This document shows, piece by piece, positions 18,920 to 29,234 of a stretch of DNA of 64,000 bases. Both the position numbers and the translations under genes were made by a program. The DNA comes from Clostridia bacterium (GTDB taxonomy: Bacteria; Bacillota; Clostridia; TANB77; CAG-508): NCBI GenBank assembly GCA_017430135.1, contig JAFRNM010000001.1, forward strand, positions 62,001 to 126,000. Direction: 5' to 3'. The notes under the pieces were generated by a model, which saw only the letters and a program-made list of their open reading frames with translations, was not told where the DNA came from and did not search any database. How positions within the stretch are numbered: position 1 is the stretch's first letter; each line of letters starts with the position of its first letter.

Positions 18920-18951
18920 AAAATCCTTCAGTGTAAGCTGAAGGATTTTTT
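18920..18951 (+). terminator. hisS terminator
   Basis: AAAATCCTTCAG and CTGAAGGATTTT form a stem with a GTGTAAG-type loop, followed by T. It insulates hisS from the giant rhs gene. Confidence 0.85.
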
Positions 18952-18972
18952 ATGTCTTTTATCCTCTTTTAC

Positions 18973-19001
18973 TTGTGATATACTAGAGTTTGTGATAAAA
19001 T
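18973..19001 (+). promoter_or_regulatory. Putative rhs promoter
   Basis: TTGTGA (18973-18978), a 17-base spacer and TAAAAT (18996-19001) lie about 130 bases upstream of the rhs start. The leader that follows contains CCCGGG and several A-rich stretches but no recognised riboswitch. Confidence 0.5.
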
Positions 19002-19133
19002 ATACCCGGGTGGTGATTTTATGTAAGGGGTACATATGAATAATAGGAATGTAGAAAATTATTTAAGGAGTTCAAAAATACAACTAATGAAAAAATAAAG
19101 CAAAGATTAAGAATAAAAAAGAAGGAGAATGAT

Positions 19134-22100
19134 ATGAACAAATTAACAAAAATAATTGCCGCATTATTAACTATTATAATAGTGTGTATAACTCTTTTGC
19201 CAAATATAAGTTTAATGGCAGAAAGCATAGAAGAAAATAAAATAACTAGCGAAAACAAAATAGAAGAAAGCAAAGAAAATCAAATTATTACAGAAACAAA
19301 TGAATCGAATCAGACAAGCAAAGAAGCTATAACAGAAACAGATTCTGACAACGAAAAAGAAGAAATAAAAGAATCTGATGATAATTCTGATGATAACAAC
19401 TCAGAAAAAGTAAATACAGTTTCAAAAGAAATATTAGAAAAGAAACCAGAGTTGGAACCAGAAACCAATAAAGAAACTGGTAAAAAAGTAGCAGTTGACG
19501 AAAATAGTATTACATATAAATTAAATAACAATACATATAAAAAAGTGTATTCGGCATATCCAAATACATATGTAGACGAAGATGGTAATACTAAAGAAAT
19601 AGATAATACATTAATCACCGAAAATGAAAACTACACAAATTCAGCTAATAGTTTTGATGTAACATTACCCAAAAATGAAATAAAAGAAGACAAACCAATA
19701 ACAGTTGAAAATAACAACAAAAAAATAGAATTAATACCAACAGAAGGAGATTTTTCACATTCTGTTGTATTAAAAAATGCAGTTAGATACAACAATGTAT
19801 TTGACGGCATAGATTTCCAATATACTTCTTTAAACATTTCATTAAAAGAAGACATTATATTAAATAAACAAGTAGAAAAAAACGAGTTTATATATAAAAT
19901 CAAAGCAGACGATAATTTGAATTTTAAACAAGAATCAAATTATGTAATAGTAACAGACGAAGAAGGAAAAAGAATTTATACAATAGAAGCACCAATAATG
20001 GAAGATGCTAACCATGAATTATATGCGGGTTTACAAGTAGTTTTAGAAGAAAAAGATAACGAAAAATATATAAAAATAATAGCAAATAAAGAATGGCTAG
20101 ATGCACCAGAACGTGCTTACCCAGTAAAAATCGACCCAACAATAACAGGAAATCAAAATCAGCATGATTATTTTGTTCCAGTACAAGAATATGAACCAAA
20201 CCTAGAACTTGGAAATATAAATTATACCTATGTAGGATATGATAATGGAAAAGCTACAGGAACAGGCGGTTCAGGCCATGGAATAATAAGAATATATTCA
20301 AAAATAAATATGGGAGATATTCCACAAGATGCAGTAATATCAGAGGCAAACTACACAGTATATCAAAGGTCAACATTTTATCAAAGAGCAAATAGTACAG
20401 GCACTAGAGGAGAAATGGGACTTTATGCTGTAACACAAGACTGGAGAGGAAACATGTCTTGGAACAACCAACCATTTGAAGGGCAGGAATTTGTAGACTC
20501 ACATCAAATGTTAGATAGTGCTGGTTATATAACATACAACATTAGAGATTTAGTAAATGATTGGGTAAGAGGACTAAAACCTAATAAAGGAATCTGCTTA
20601 AAAATGATTTCTGAAAACACAATGCAATGCGAGCTAATTGGTTCAGCTGCAGCAGGAAATACATTAAATCCAGCATGGGCACCAACATTTTCTATCACAT
20701 ATGTAGTACCAGATGCAGTAGATGAAAATTTAGGCTTAAATGCATTAACAATAAATCTTAGACCAATGACAGAAAAAAATATAAGCGGAAAACTACAATT
20801 TGATGGTGTTTTTGCAGATGGAATATCAAAACCAGGAACTATAGTAAATTATTGGATAAATCCATTCGAAGGATTTATAGGAAGAACATTTGCATTTGAT
20901 AGATACAGATTCCCAAATAGTGAAGGATTTGAAACAGCATTCCCAGAAGCCAACAAATACAAAGACAAAACAAGCAACTGGCAAACAGACGCAATATATA
21001 CAGCTCCACAATATAATAGATTATATAAATTTCATGCACAAGCAGTAGATAGTGAAAACAATACATCAGAAGAAAAAACAAGTGATAGTTTTATTATATA
21101 TCAAGTAAAACAAAGAGATACTTTACCATATATTGCAAACTACTATGGTGTACCATTAAAAACAATAATGAGAGATAACAGAGTGCAAGATACACTTTTA
21201 GTTGAAAACAACACATTGTTTATAAGAAATCCAAATCAAAATGCAGAAAAACCATACAACCCAGAACCTTTAACAGATGGAAAAAAGAAAGAAATAGATG
21301 GTGCATTAAGAGGAAGACACTTGCATTGTGAATATGGATATGAACCTGTAAACCTAAATACAGGAAATTTCTATATGTCAAAAACAGATGCCTCAATTCC
21401 AGAAATAAATGATAATTTCACAATCAATAGAACATACAATTCAACAGGTGAAGGCTATAATTCTGTGTTTGGTAGAAATTGGGATTTTGAATATGCAGAA
21501 AGTATAAGCAAACTAGAAGATGGAACTTTAGTATATCAAAAAGGAGATGGAAAAACATACTATTTTGAAAATGATGGAAATGGTGGTTTTACAACTCCTT
21601 ATGGTACAAACTTAAAACTAAAAGAAATTACTTACAATGTAGATGGTGATCCAGAAACAAGAGTAAAATATGAAATACAAGATGGCACAGAAGAAACTAG
21701 AAAATTCAATAGCTATGGACTATTAGAAAGTATTATAGACAAACAACAACATGAAACAAAAATAGAATACAATGCAGAACTAGAAATAAGCAAAATAACA
21801 TCTCCAACAGGTAAAACATATAAAATTACAATGCAAAATGGAAAAATAACAAAAATACAATTGCCAAACAACGCAATATTACAATACGAATACGATGAAA
21901 ATAGCAATTTGGTTAAATTTATAAATGCAGAAGGAAATGCTGAAACATACCAATATAATGATAAAAATCAAATGACTGCATGCGTTGATGCATTTGGAGT
22001 TACAAGCGTAAGAAATGAATATGATGAACAAGGCAGAGTAATAAAACAATATGATGCCAAAAACCAAATGGTTACATTAAAATATGAAGTAGGTAAAACA

Positions 22101-25100
22101 ACTACAACAGATGGCAATGGGAACCAAACAATATACTATTATGATTCAAGATATTACACAACAAGAATAGAATACCCAAATGGAACAAATGAACAAAAAT
22201 TATATGATTATAATGGAAACTTAATAAGATATAAAGATAAAGCTGGAAACGTATATGGATACGAATATGACAGCAATCATAATCAAACAAAAATAATAAG
22301 AATAGATGAAGCAATCTCAACAATAGAGTACAATGAACAAAATTTACCAACAAAAGTAGTAGATTTTGACGGAAAATATATTGTAAATGAATATGATTCT
22401 AAAGGAAACATAATAAAAACAACAAATAATGCTGGAATAACAAATCAATATACATATGACTCACAAGATAGATTAGTAAGCAGAACAGATGCAAATGGAA
22501 ATACAACAACATATACATTTGATGGCGCAAATATTACATCTATTACAGATGCAAACGGAAACACAAGCAAAATATACTACAATGCAATGAACCAAGTAAC
22601 AGGGCTTGAAAACGCAAAAGGCGAAATAAAAAGAATAACATATAATAAAAATGGAGATAAAACATTAGAACAATTCCCAGATGGTACAACAAATTCTTAT
22701 ATTTATGATGCAAAAGGAAGAATGGTTGCAACAATAGATGCAAAAGGAAATAAAATAGAATTTCAATATGATGAAGCAGACAACGTAGTAAAAGCAATAA
22801 AACCAGATGGTGGAATTATAACAAGAAACTATGATGCAAACAAAAATAAAATATCAGAAATAGATGAATTAGAAAGAACAACAACATATCAATATGATTC
22901 ATTAGATAGACTAATAAAACAAACAGATGCAAATGGAAATGAAACAAAATATGAATATGATAATTCTAACAATATAACAAAAATAACAGATGCATTAGGA
23001 CATAGCACACAAATGAAATTTAACACAATAACTAATGTAATGCTAGAAGAAACAGACGCAAACAACAACACAGCAAAATACGAATATAACGTTATTGGAT
23101 TATTAACAAAGAAAACAGATAAAGATGGACTAGTAACAGAAATAGTATATGATGATGCAAACAGAATAAAAGAACAAAAACTACCAACAGGAGAAAACAT
23201 CACATACACATACGACAATAATGGTAATGTGTTAAAAATAGAAAGCAATTCTGGAAGAAATTACACATACGAATATGACAAACTAAACAACATAACAAAA
23301 ATAATTGATGCTTTAGGAAATGAACAATCAATTTCTTATGATGCAGCTCAAGACATAAAAGAAATAACAGATGTAAATGGAGAAATAACAAAATACACTT
23401 ATGACTCAATGGGAAGAGTTGCGCAAATACAAAATCAATTAAATAATATAGAAAAATTTGCTTATGATGCAAATGGAAACCAAGCACAATATACAGACTT
23501 TAATGATAACAAAACAAAATATGAGTATGATAGTTTAAACAGAATAAATAAAAAAATAGATGCACTTGGAAATACAACAAAATACGAATATGATAGCATA
23601 GGAAATCTAGTAAAAGAAACAGATGCATTAGGAAACTCAATAATCAGCGAATATTCTGTAAATAACCAATTAACAAAAGTAACAGACGCAAAAGGAAATG
23701 CTTATAAATTAGAATATGATGGAGTAGGAAACAACACAAAAATAATAGATCCAAAAGGAAACGAAACTACACTAGAATATGATAATGAAAATCAATTAAT
23801 AAAAACAACAAATGCTCTAGGGACTGTAACAAATTACGAATATGATGCAGTAGGAAGAATTACATCTGTAAATGACAGTACAGGAAATAAAATCAATTAC
23901 AGCTACGATAAAGGTAGACTTGTAAAATTAGAAGACAACATCGGAAGAACAATAGAATATGAATATGATTTAGCAGGAAATATAACAAAAATAAAAAATT
24001 ATGATGATACTATTAAAAAATATGAATATGACCTATTAAATAGATTAACAAAATACACAGACCCAGAAGAAAAAACAACAACATTTGAGTACGATAAACT
24101 AGGCAATCTAATTAAGAAAACAGATAGTACAGAAAGAATTTGGAAATATGAATATGATAAATTAGGAAATATCAAAAAATCAACTGACCCACAAAATGCA
24201 GTAACATCATTTGAATATGATGCAAATAATAATTTATTAAAAACAATAAATGCATTAGGAAAAGCAAAAACATATACATATGATGCATTAAACAGAATAA
24301 CAAATATAGTAAACGAAAACGAAGCTGAAACAAAAATTGGTTATGATGCATTAAGCCAAATAACATCAGTACAAAAACCTGAAGGCGGAATTATAACAAG
24401 ACAATATGATGCAAACAAAAACATTATAAAAGAAATAGACGAATTAGGAAACGAAACAAATTATACCTATAATGAGCTAGATAATCTTGTACAAGCCATA
24501 AATCCAAATGGAGCAACAACAAATTATGAATATGACGTATTAGGAAACATTACAAAAATAACAGACGCACTAGGAAATGTTACAAACAATAAAGTTGATG
24601 CAAATGGACTATTACAAGAAAAAACTTTAGCAAATGGAGCAAAATACACATATTCATATGATGAGGTAAAAAGATTAACAAAAGTATCTGCACCAGAAGG
24701 AGTAGAAAGAACATTTAAATATGACAAAGCAGATAATCTAGTAGAAGAAATAGATAGCAATGGAAATAGCACAAAATATGAATATGACATAATGAAAAGA
24801 TTAAAAGGCGTAACAAATGCTAATGGAAATAAAACAAGCTATGAATATGATGAAAAAGGTAATCTATCATCAGTAATAGACGCCAAAGGTGCAATCACAA
24901 AATATGAATACAACATAGTAGATGAACTAGAAAAACAAGTAGACCCAACAGGAGTTGTAACAACATTTGAACATGATATATTAGGAAATGTAACAAAACA
25001 AGATAGGTCAGGTGGAAGAATTACAACATATGAATATGACAACGTTGGAAACCTAGTAAAATCAACAAACGCATTAGGAAACAGCAAACTATATACATAT

Positions 25101-28100
25101 AACAAAGAAAACCAATTAACATCAAACACAGATGAATTGGGAAATAAAAACACTTATAAATATGACTTAAAAGGTCAATTGGTAGAAGTTACAAATGCAA
25201 ATAAAGCAAAAAAATCATACACATATGATGTAAATGGAAACATATCATCTGCAACAGACGAACTAGGAAACATGAAAAAATATAGCTATGACTTGTTAGA
25301 TAGATTAGTTCAAGTAGAAGACGAAAAATCACATAAAACAACATATAAATATGATAGCGTAGGAAACCTAGCAGAGCAAACAGATGCAAATGGTAACACA
25401 ACAAAATACAATTATGACCAATTAAGCAGACTAAAACAAATAACAGACGCAAAAGGAAATGTAACAACATATAATTACGATAAATTAAGCAATTTAAAAG
25501 AAGTAATAAAACCAGATGGAAAGAAAATCAGCTATGATTATGACAAAATAAATAACTTAATAGCAAAAGGTTCAGAACAAGATAAAACAATAAACAGCAT
25601 GTACAGCTATGACCCAACAGGAAAACTAGTAGAAATGTACGACAGCATAGGAAATACATCTTATGAATATGACCAAGCTGGAAGAATATCAAAAGTAACA
25701 ATACAAGATGGAAAACAATTAGAATACAAATATGATGACCTAAGCAGAATAAGTGAAATTGTTTACCCAGATGGAAAATCAGTAAAATATACATATGACG
25801 TTTTAGACAACCTAAAAACAGTAGTAGATAGAGATGGAAACACAACTACATATGAATATGATGCTAAAAATAGGGTAATAAAAGTAACAAGACCAAATGG
25901 AAGCTATACAACAATAAGTTATAATGAGCTAGACGGAGTAAGCAAATTAGAAAACAACACAGCCGAAGGAATGGTTTCATCATTTGAATACAAATACAAT
26001 GACAAGGGGCAAATAGTAAAAGAAACAGCAACAAACAAAGACGTAAAATCAGTAAAAGAATTTGCTTATGATGCAAAAGGAGAGCTAGAATCATTTATAG
26101 AAAACAGAAATGGATTAACGATATACACAACATATTCTTACGATAATGTTGGAAATAGAATAAGCAAAGAAGTAAAGAAAACAGACCAAAATGTAAGAAC
26201 AAACTATACATACAACGAACTAAATCAATTAACAACAGAATCAGAAGAAGGAAAAAGTGATATAAATTACAGCTATGACGCAAATGGTAACTTAGTTGAG
26301 AAAAACGATGGAGAAACAACATTAACATATAGCTACACAGTAGAAGACAGACTACAAGCCGTAAAAGAAGGAAACAAAATCTTAATGGCAGCAATATATG
26401 ATGGAAATGGAGATAGAGTATTCACTCTAAGACCAAGCAAAAATCCACCAGCAGAGACATTAATAAGAATGAATAATCCAAAAACAGGCGACGATATAAT
26501 AGTATATATAGCAATATTTGTAGCATCAATAGTAGTAATAATAATGTTTAACTCTAAAAATGAAAAAGTAAAAAAAGCCGGAATAGGCTTACTAACTGTA
26601 CTAGTAGTAGCAGGAAGTATAACAATAATCTCAATAAACAGCAACAAAGAAAATGAAAGTTACACACCAAATGTGCCAAGCAATAAAGAATCAAGACAAA
26701 TAAATGAAGACATGATATTCATACCATTTGGAGTAAACGAAAACGACCAAAACAGATACGAATTAACACAATACATAAACGACGTAACAACACAAAACAC
26801 ACAAGTGTTAATGGAATATAGCAACGAAAGCGGAATAACAGCATACACATATGGAAACGAAAGACTATCATATGAAACAAATGGAGGAAATTACAAATAC
26901 AACTACGATGGAAGAGGAAGTGTAACAAACCTACTAGACAGCACAAATACAAGTGTAGTAGAATATAATTACCAACCATTTGGAGAGACAGAAATAATAG
27001 GCACAAAAGCCCAAGAACTAGAAAACACATACCAGTTCAATGCAGAATCAACAGATGTTTTAACAGGATTACAATACTTAAGAGCAAGATATTATGACTC
27101 AAAAACAGGAAGATTTACAAGTGCAGATACATATTTAGGAGATATAACAGACCCGCTAAGTAGAAACTTGTACTTATACACCAAAAATGATCCAGTAAAC
27201 TATGTGGATCCAAGCGGGCATATATTTAATACAATAGGACAAACAATACAAGGCATGGTTCAAGGAATGATACAAGGAATGGGTCAGGCCGCACTACAAG
27301 AAGTAGCGCCAAAAGCAATAGAGACTATAGAAAGTTCACCAATATTAAGTCCAATAAAGGATGTAGCAAAGGAAGTAATAACAGCAGGTGTAAATAAAGT
27401 TGTTAATTCAAATGCATCTACTAAAAAAACAAATAATATATTATGGACTCCACCAGCAATAGAAAATAATGTTTCATTTGATTCATCAAAAAAATCTGTA
27501 GCATCAACTATTCTAAAAATAGAGCAGGCTAGAGAATTAGAACAACAAATACAAACATACAGAGCAAAGAACACCAAGGAAGCAAATGAAATAGCAACTC
27601 TACTAGAAGAACAGATGAAAAAACTTTGTGAAGATAAATTAGATAGAGTGGAATTACAAAAAGCAGTAGATAGAATAGCAGAACTAGAAACAGAAGCAGT
27701 ACAAAACAAAATGAAAGAATCTAGTGATAAAGGCTATAGTGCAACTGTAGGATTTGTTTCAACATTAGCGCTAGATACGTTAGAATTTTGGGGAGGAATA
27801 ACAACTGCAGCAGGTTATTTGATAACATTCCAAAATCCAATAGAGGGCTATGGTAAATTTCGAGAAGTAATAGTAGACCCATTAAGAGAAACAATAGAAG
27901 AAAATGTACCAGATAAAGAAGCTTATGAGTTTGGAACAGAAGTAGCAATTGGATTTGAAATGTTTGAATTTGGAAAAGGCATTGTAAAGCTAACTACAAC
28001 AGGAGGAAAAAAACTAGTTAGTATATTTAAAGGAGAAGCAAAACCAAGTTCACCAATTAAAGCAGACATCGGAAAAGTAAATACAGTTGAAGCTGGAAGT

Positions 28101-28532
28101 GGAGCATCAAAGACAATTTTAGAAAGCCATGATGTGAAATTAAAAAGTATTGATGGTGGAAATACCATTGATGAAGGCTTGGATTGGAGTATTACTAAAA
28201 GAAGAACAGGAGAAACTAGATATGACCATGTAAAACTACATGAAGTAAATGATTTAGCTAAGGAATCGCATGGTGTATTTTATGGTGATTCAGTTGAGAC
28301 TATTAATAAAGCCTGGAATAAGAGAAGTAATGGAATTAAAATATCTGGTGAAACAGTTGATACATATATTATTCCATATGAAAATGCAGGATATTCAGGA
28401 GGCTATGGTGGACAAGGAAAAAATTTAAATAATATAACAGTAATTACCCAAAAGAATAGTAATAAAATAATTACAGGATTTCCTGGAAATGGGTATAAAT
28501 ATGGTGTAAAAGATATTATAGGAGGATATTAA
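19134..28532 (+). CDS. Giant secreted YD-repeat/Rhs polymorphic toxin
   Basis: This 3132-residue protein starts with a signal peptide (about 1-31) and an acidic, Ser/Asn-rich linker. A WapA-like N-terminal region and a DNRLRE/CBM96-like beta domain follow (about 355-525), then a LysM-like segment (about 655-700) and a DUF6531-type entry to the Rhs shell (about 738-830). Several dozen YD repeats of ~21 residues run to about 2430. Residues 2448-2502 contain NPKTG, a hydrophobic helix, a basic stretch and a second hydrophobic helix. The Rhs-associated core is at 2643-2697 (LTGLQYLRARYYDSKTGRFT ... NDPVNYVDPSGH). The last ~435 residues are a variable tip: a helical pretoxin region, then a ~130-residue domain with HVKLHEVNDL, ESHGVF and IITGFPGNG that may be an RNase-like toxin; I cannot name the family. 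Start by an AGAAGGAG site. Confidence 0.9.
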   Translation: MNKLTKIIAALLTIIIVCITLLPNISLMAESIEENKITSENKIEESKENQIITETNESNQTSKEAITETDSDNEKEEIKESDDNSDDNNSEKVNTVSKEILEKKPELEPETNKETGKKVAVDENSITYKLNNNTYKKVYSAYPNTYVDEDGNTKEIDNTLITENENYTNSANSFDVTLPKNEIKEDKPITVENNNKKIELIPTEGDFSHSVVLKNAVRYNNVFDGIDFQYTSLNISLKEDIILNKQVEKNEFIYKIKADDNLNFKQESNYVIVTDEEGKRIYTIEAPIMEDANHELYAGLQVVLEEKDNEKYIKIIANKEWLDAPERAYPVKIDPTITGNQNQHDYFVPVQEYEPNLELGNINYTYVGYDNGKATGTGGSGHGIIRIYSKINMGDIPQDAVISEANYTVYQRSTFYQRANSTGTRGEMGLYAVTQDWRGNMSWNNQPFEGQEFVDSHQMLDSAGYITYNIRDLVNDWVRGLKPNKGICLKMISENTMQCELIGSAAAGNTLNPAWAPTFSITYVVPDAVDENLGLNALTINLRPMTEKNISGKLQFDGVFADGISKPGTIVNYWINPFEGFIGRTFAFDRYRFPNSEGFETAFPEANKYKDKTSNWQTDAIYTAPQYNRLYKFHAQAVDSENNTSEEKTSDSFIIYQVKQRDTLPYIANYYGVPLKTIMRDNRVQDTLLVENNTLFIRNPNQNAEKPYNPEPLTDGKKKEIDGALRGRHLHCEYGYEPVNLNTGNFYMSKTDASIPEINDNFTINRTYNSTGEGYNSVFGRNWDFEYAESISKLEDGTLVYQKGDGKTYYFENDGNGGFTTPYGTNLKLKEITYNVDGDPETRVKYEIQDGTEETRKFNSYGLLESIIDKQQHETKIEYNAELEISKITSPTGKTYKITMQNGKITKIQLPNNAILQYEYDENSNLVKFINAEGNAETYQYNDKNQMTACVDAFGVTSVRNEYDEQGRVIKQYDAKNQMVTLKYEVGKTTTTDGNGNQTIYYYDSRYYTTRIEYPNGTNEQKLYDYNGNLIRYKDKAGNVYGYEYDSNHNQTKIIRIDEAISTIEYNEQNLPTKVVDFDGKYIVNEYDSKGNIIKTTNNAGITNQYTYDSQDRLVSRTDANGNTTTYTFDGANITSITDANGNTSKIYYNAMNQVTGLENAKGEIKRITYNKNGDKTLEQFPDGTTNSYIYDAKGRMVATIDAKGNKIEFQYDEADNVVKAIKPDGGIITRNYDANKNKISEIDELERTTTYQYDSLDRLIKQTDANGNETKYEYDNSNNITKITDALGHSTQMKFNTITNVMLEETDANNNTAKYEYNVIGLLTKKTDKDGLVTEIVYDDANRIKEQKLPTGENITYTYDNNGNVLKIESNSGRNYTYEYDKLNNITKIIDALGNEQSISYDAAQDIKEITDVNGEITKYTYDSMGRVAQIQNQLNNIEKFAYDANGNQAQYTDFNDNKTKYEYDSLNRINKKIDALGNTTKYEYDSIGNLVKETDALGNSIISEYSVNNQLTKVTDAKGNAYKLEYDGVGNNTKIIDPKGNETTLEYDNENQLIKTTNALGTVTNYEYDAVGRITSVNDSTGNKINYSYDKGRLVKLEDNIGRTIEYEYDLAGNITKIKNYDDTIKKYEYDLLNRLTKYTDPEEKTTTFEYDKLGNLIKKTDSTERIWKYEYDKLGNIKKSTDPQNAVTSFEYDANNNLLKTINALGKAKTYTYDALNRITNIVNENEAETKIGYDALSQITSVQKPEGGIITRQYDANKNIIKEIDELGNETNYTYNELDNLVQAINPNGATTNYEYDVLGNITKITDALGNVTNNKVDANGLLQEKTLANGAKYTYSYDEVKRLTKVSAPEGVERTFKYDKADNLVEEIDSNGNSTKYEYDIMKRLKGVTNANGNKTSYEYDEKGNLSSVIDAKGAITKYEYNIVDELEKQVDPTGVVTTFEHDILGNVTKQDRSGGRITTYEYDNVGNLVKSTNALGNSKLYTYNKENQLTSNTDELGNKNTYKYDLKGQLVEVTNANKAKKSYTYDVNGNISSATDELGNMKKYSYDLLDRLVQVEDEKSHKTTYKYDSVGNLAEQTDANGNTTKYNYDQLSRLKQITDAKGNVTTYNYDKLSNLKEVIKPDGKKISYDYDKINNLIAKGSEQDKTINSMYSYDPTGKLVEMYDSIGNTSYEYDQAGRISKVTIQDGKQLEYKYDDLSRISEIVYPDGKSVKYTYDVLDNLKTVVDRDGNTTTYEYDAKNRVIKVTRPNGSYTTISYNELDGVSKLENNTAEGMVSSFEYKYNDKGQIVKETATNKDVKSVKEFAYDAKGELESFIENRNGLTIYTTYSYDNVGNRISKEVKKTDQNVRTNYTYNELNQLTTESEEGKSDINYSYDANGNLVEKNDGETTLTYSYTVEDRLQAVKEGNKILMAAIYDGNGDRVFTLRPSKNPPAETLIRMNNPKTGDDIIVYIAIFVASIVVIIMFNSKNEKVKKAGIGLLTVLVVAGSITIISINSNKENESYTPNVPSNKESRQINEDMIFIPFGVNENDQNRYELTQYINDVTTQNTQVLMEYSNESGITAYTYGNERLSYETNGGNYKYNYDGRGSVTNLLDSTNTSVVEYNYQPFGETEIIGTKAQELENTYQFNAESTDVLTGLQYLRARYYDSKTGRFTSADTYLGDITDPLSRNLYLYTKNDPVNYVDPSGHIFNTIGQTIQGMVQGMIQGMGQAALQEVAPKAIETIESSPILSPIKDVAKEVITAGVNKVVNSNASTKKTNNILWTPPAIENNVSFDSSKKSVASTILKIEQARELEQQIQTYRAKNTKEANEIATLLEEQMKKLCEDKLDRVELQKAVDRIAELETEAVQNKMKESSDKGYSATVGFVSTLALDTLEFWGGITTAAGYLITFQNPIEGYGKFREVIVDPLRETIEENVPDKEAYEFGTEVAIGFEMFEFGKGIVKLTTTGGKKLVSIFKGEAKPSSPIKADIGKVNTVEAGSGASKTILESHDVKLKSIDGGNTIDEGLDWSITKRRTGETRYDHVKLHEVNDLAKESHGVFYGDSVETINKAWNKRSNGIKISGETVDTYIIPYENAGYSGGYGGQGKNLNNITVITQKNSNKIITGFPGNGYKYGVKDIIGGY
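26475..26640 (+). other. Embedded cell-wall sorting signal and membrane hairpin inside Rhs
   Basis: Rhs residues 2448-2452 read NPKTG followed by DD, a ~20-residue hydrophobic stretch (IIVYIAIFVASIVVIIMF) and the basic NSKNEKVKK. That order is a class B sortase signal. A second hydrophobic segment (AGIGLLTVLVVAGSITIISI) follows directly. In an ordinary sortase substrate such a signal ends the protein; here 680 more residues follow, including the Rhs core and toxin tip. A class B sortase gene lies at 49866. Confidence 0.7.
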
Positions 28533-28533
28533 T

Positions 28534-28770
28534 ATGTATGAATTTAAGGTTAAATGGTGCCCAATATGTAATCAAGGTTGGGTGGAAATTGTAAAAGATA
28601 TTGATAGTGGACTATTGTTTTGCTGTTGTTCTGAATGTGAAAACGAATGGGATGATATAACAGATATTAGTAAGAAATCATGTAATAAAGATTATAAATA
28701 TGGTAAAGTTCAAGTCCCAAATTACGAAGAGATTGAAGAAAAAAAATGGGAGAGATATATTTTAAAATAA
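28534..28770 (+). CDS. Probable cognate immunity protein, zinc-ribbon type
   Basis: This 78-residue protein starts one base after the Rhs stop codon, and its GGAGGA site lies inside the end of the rhs gene, so the two are translationally coupled. It has CPIC near the N-terminus and CCCSEC about 20 residues later, a likely zinc ribbon, plus an ENEWDD acidic stretch. Immunity genes of polymorphic toxins always sit directly after the toxin tip, so this is the best candidate for neutralising the C-terminal domain. No named immunity family was recognised. Confidence 0.75.
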   Translation: MYEFKVKWCPICNQGWVEIVKDIDSGLLFCCCSECENEWDDITDISKKSCNKDYKYGKVQVPNYEEIEEKKWERYILK

Positions 28771-28800
28771 TGATAAATAAGTAAAATATTTAATGCATTT

Positions 28801-28840
28801 AGGGATGTGTCTAAAATTGCACCATGTGCAACATGTCCCT
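28801..28840. repeat. Palindromic repeat, GGGAYGTGTCT family
   Basis: Outer arms AGGGATGTGT and ACATGTCCCT enclose an inner hairpin TTGCAC/GTGCAA. The left part (ATGCATTTAGGGAYGTGTCT) recurs at 40564-40584 and, shortened, at 37619-37632. It looks like a small dispersed palindromic element sitting exactly where the toxin-tip cassette ends. Confidence 0.65.
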
Positions 28841-28844
28841 GAAT

Positions 28845-29192
28845 ACACAACATATTCTTACGACAATGTTGGAAATAGAATAAGCAAAGAAGTAAAGAAA
28901 AAAGACCAAAATGTAAGAACAAACTATACATATAATGAGCTAAATCAATTAACAACAGAGTCAGAAGAAGGAAAAAGTGATATCAATTACAGCTATGACG
29001 CAAATGGTAACTTAGTTGAGAAAAACGATGTAGAAAGAACATTAACATATAGCTACACAGTAGAAGCTAGACTACAAGCCGTAAAAGAAGGAAACCAAAT
29101 CTTAATGGCAGCAATATATGATGGAAACGGAGATAGAGTATTCACTCTAAGACCAAGCAAAATTCACCAATGAAGATATTAATAAGAATGAA
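28845..29192 (+). pseudogene. Displaced rhs fragment
   Basis: About 345 bases match the intact rhs gene at 26122-26472 with only scattered differences, covering the last YD repeats up to the base before the sorting signal (encoding TYSYDNVGNRISKEV ... DRVFTLRPSK). It lacks start signals. A frame change turns the end into IHQ and a stop. It is the largest remnant of an older rhs 3' end, pushed downstream by acquisition of the present toxin tip. Confidence 0.85.
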
Positions 29193-29234
29193 AAAATGCT
29201 TCAATATTTTGTATTTTTAAAGGAGAAAGGAATT

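Noticed and set aside
22000..26400. Possible tandem repeat array or CRISPR
   Set aside because: The periodicity of ~63 bases is protein-coding YD repeats with varied sequence, not identical repeats with unique spacers.
21700..27950. Many minus-strand open frames of 60-140 codons inside rhs
   Set aside because: Regular YD-repeat codons leave the antisense frames open. The translations are Leu/His-rich without any start signals.
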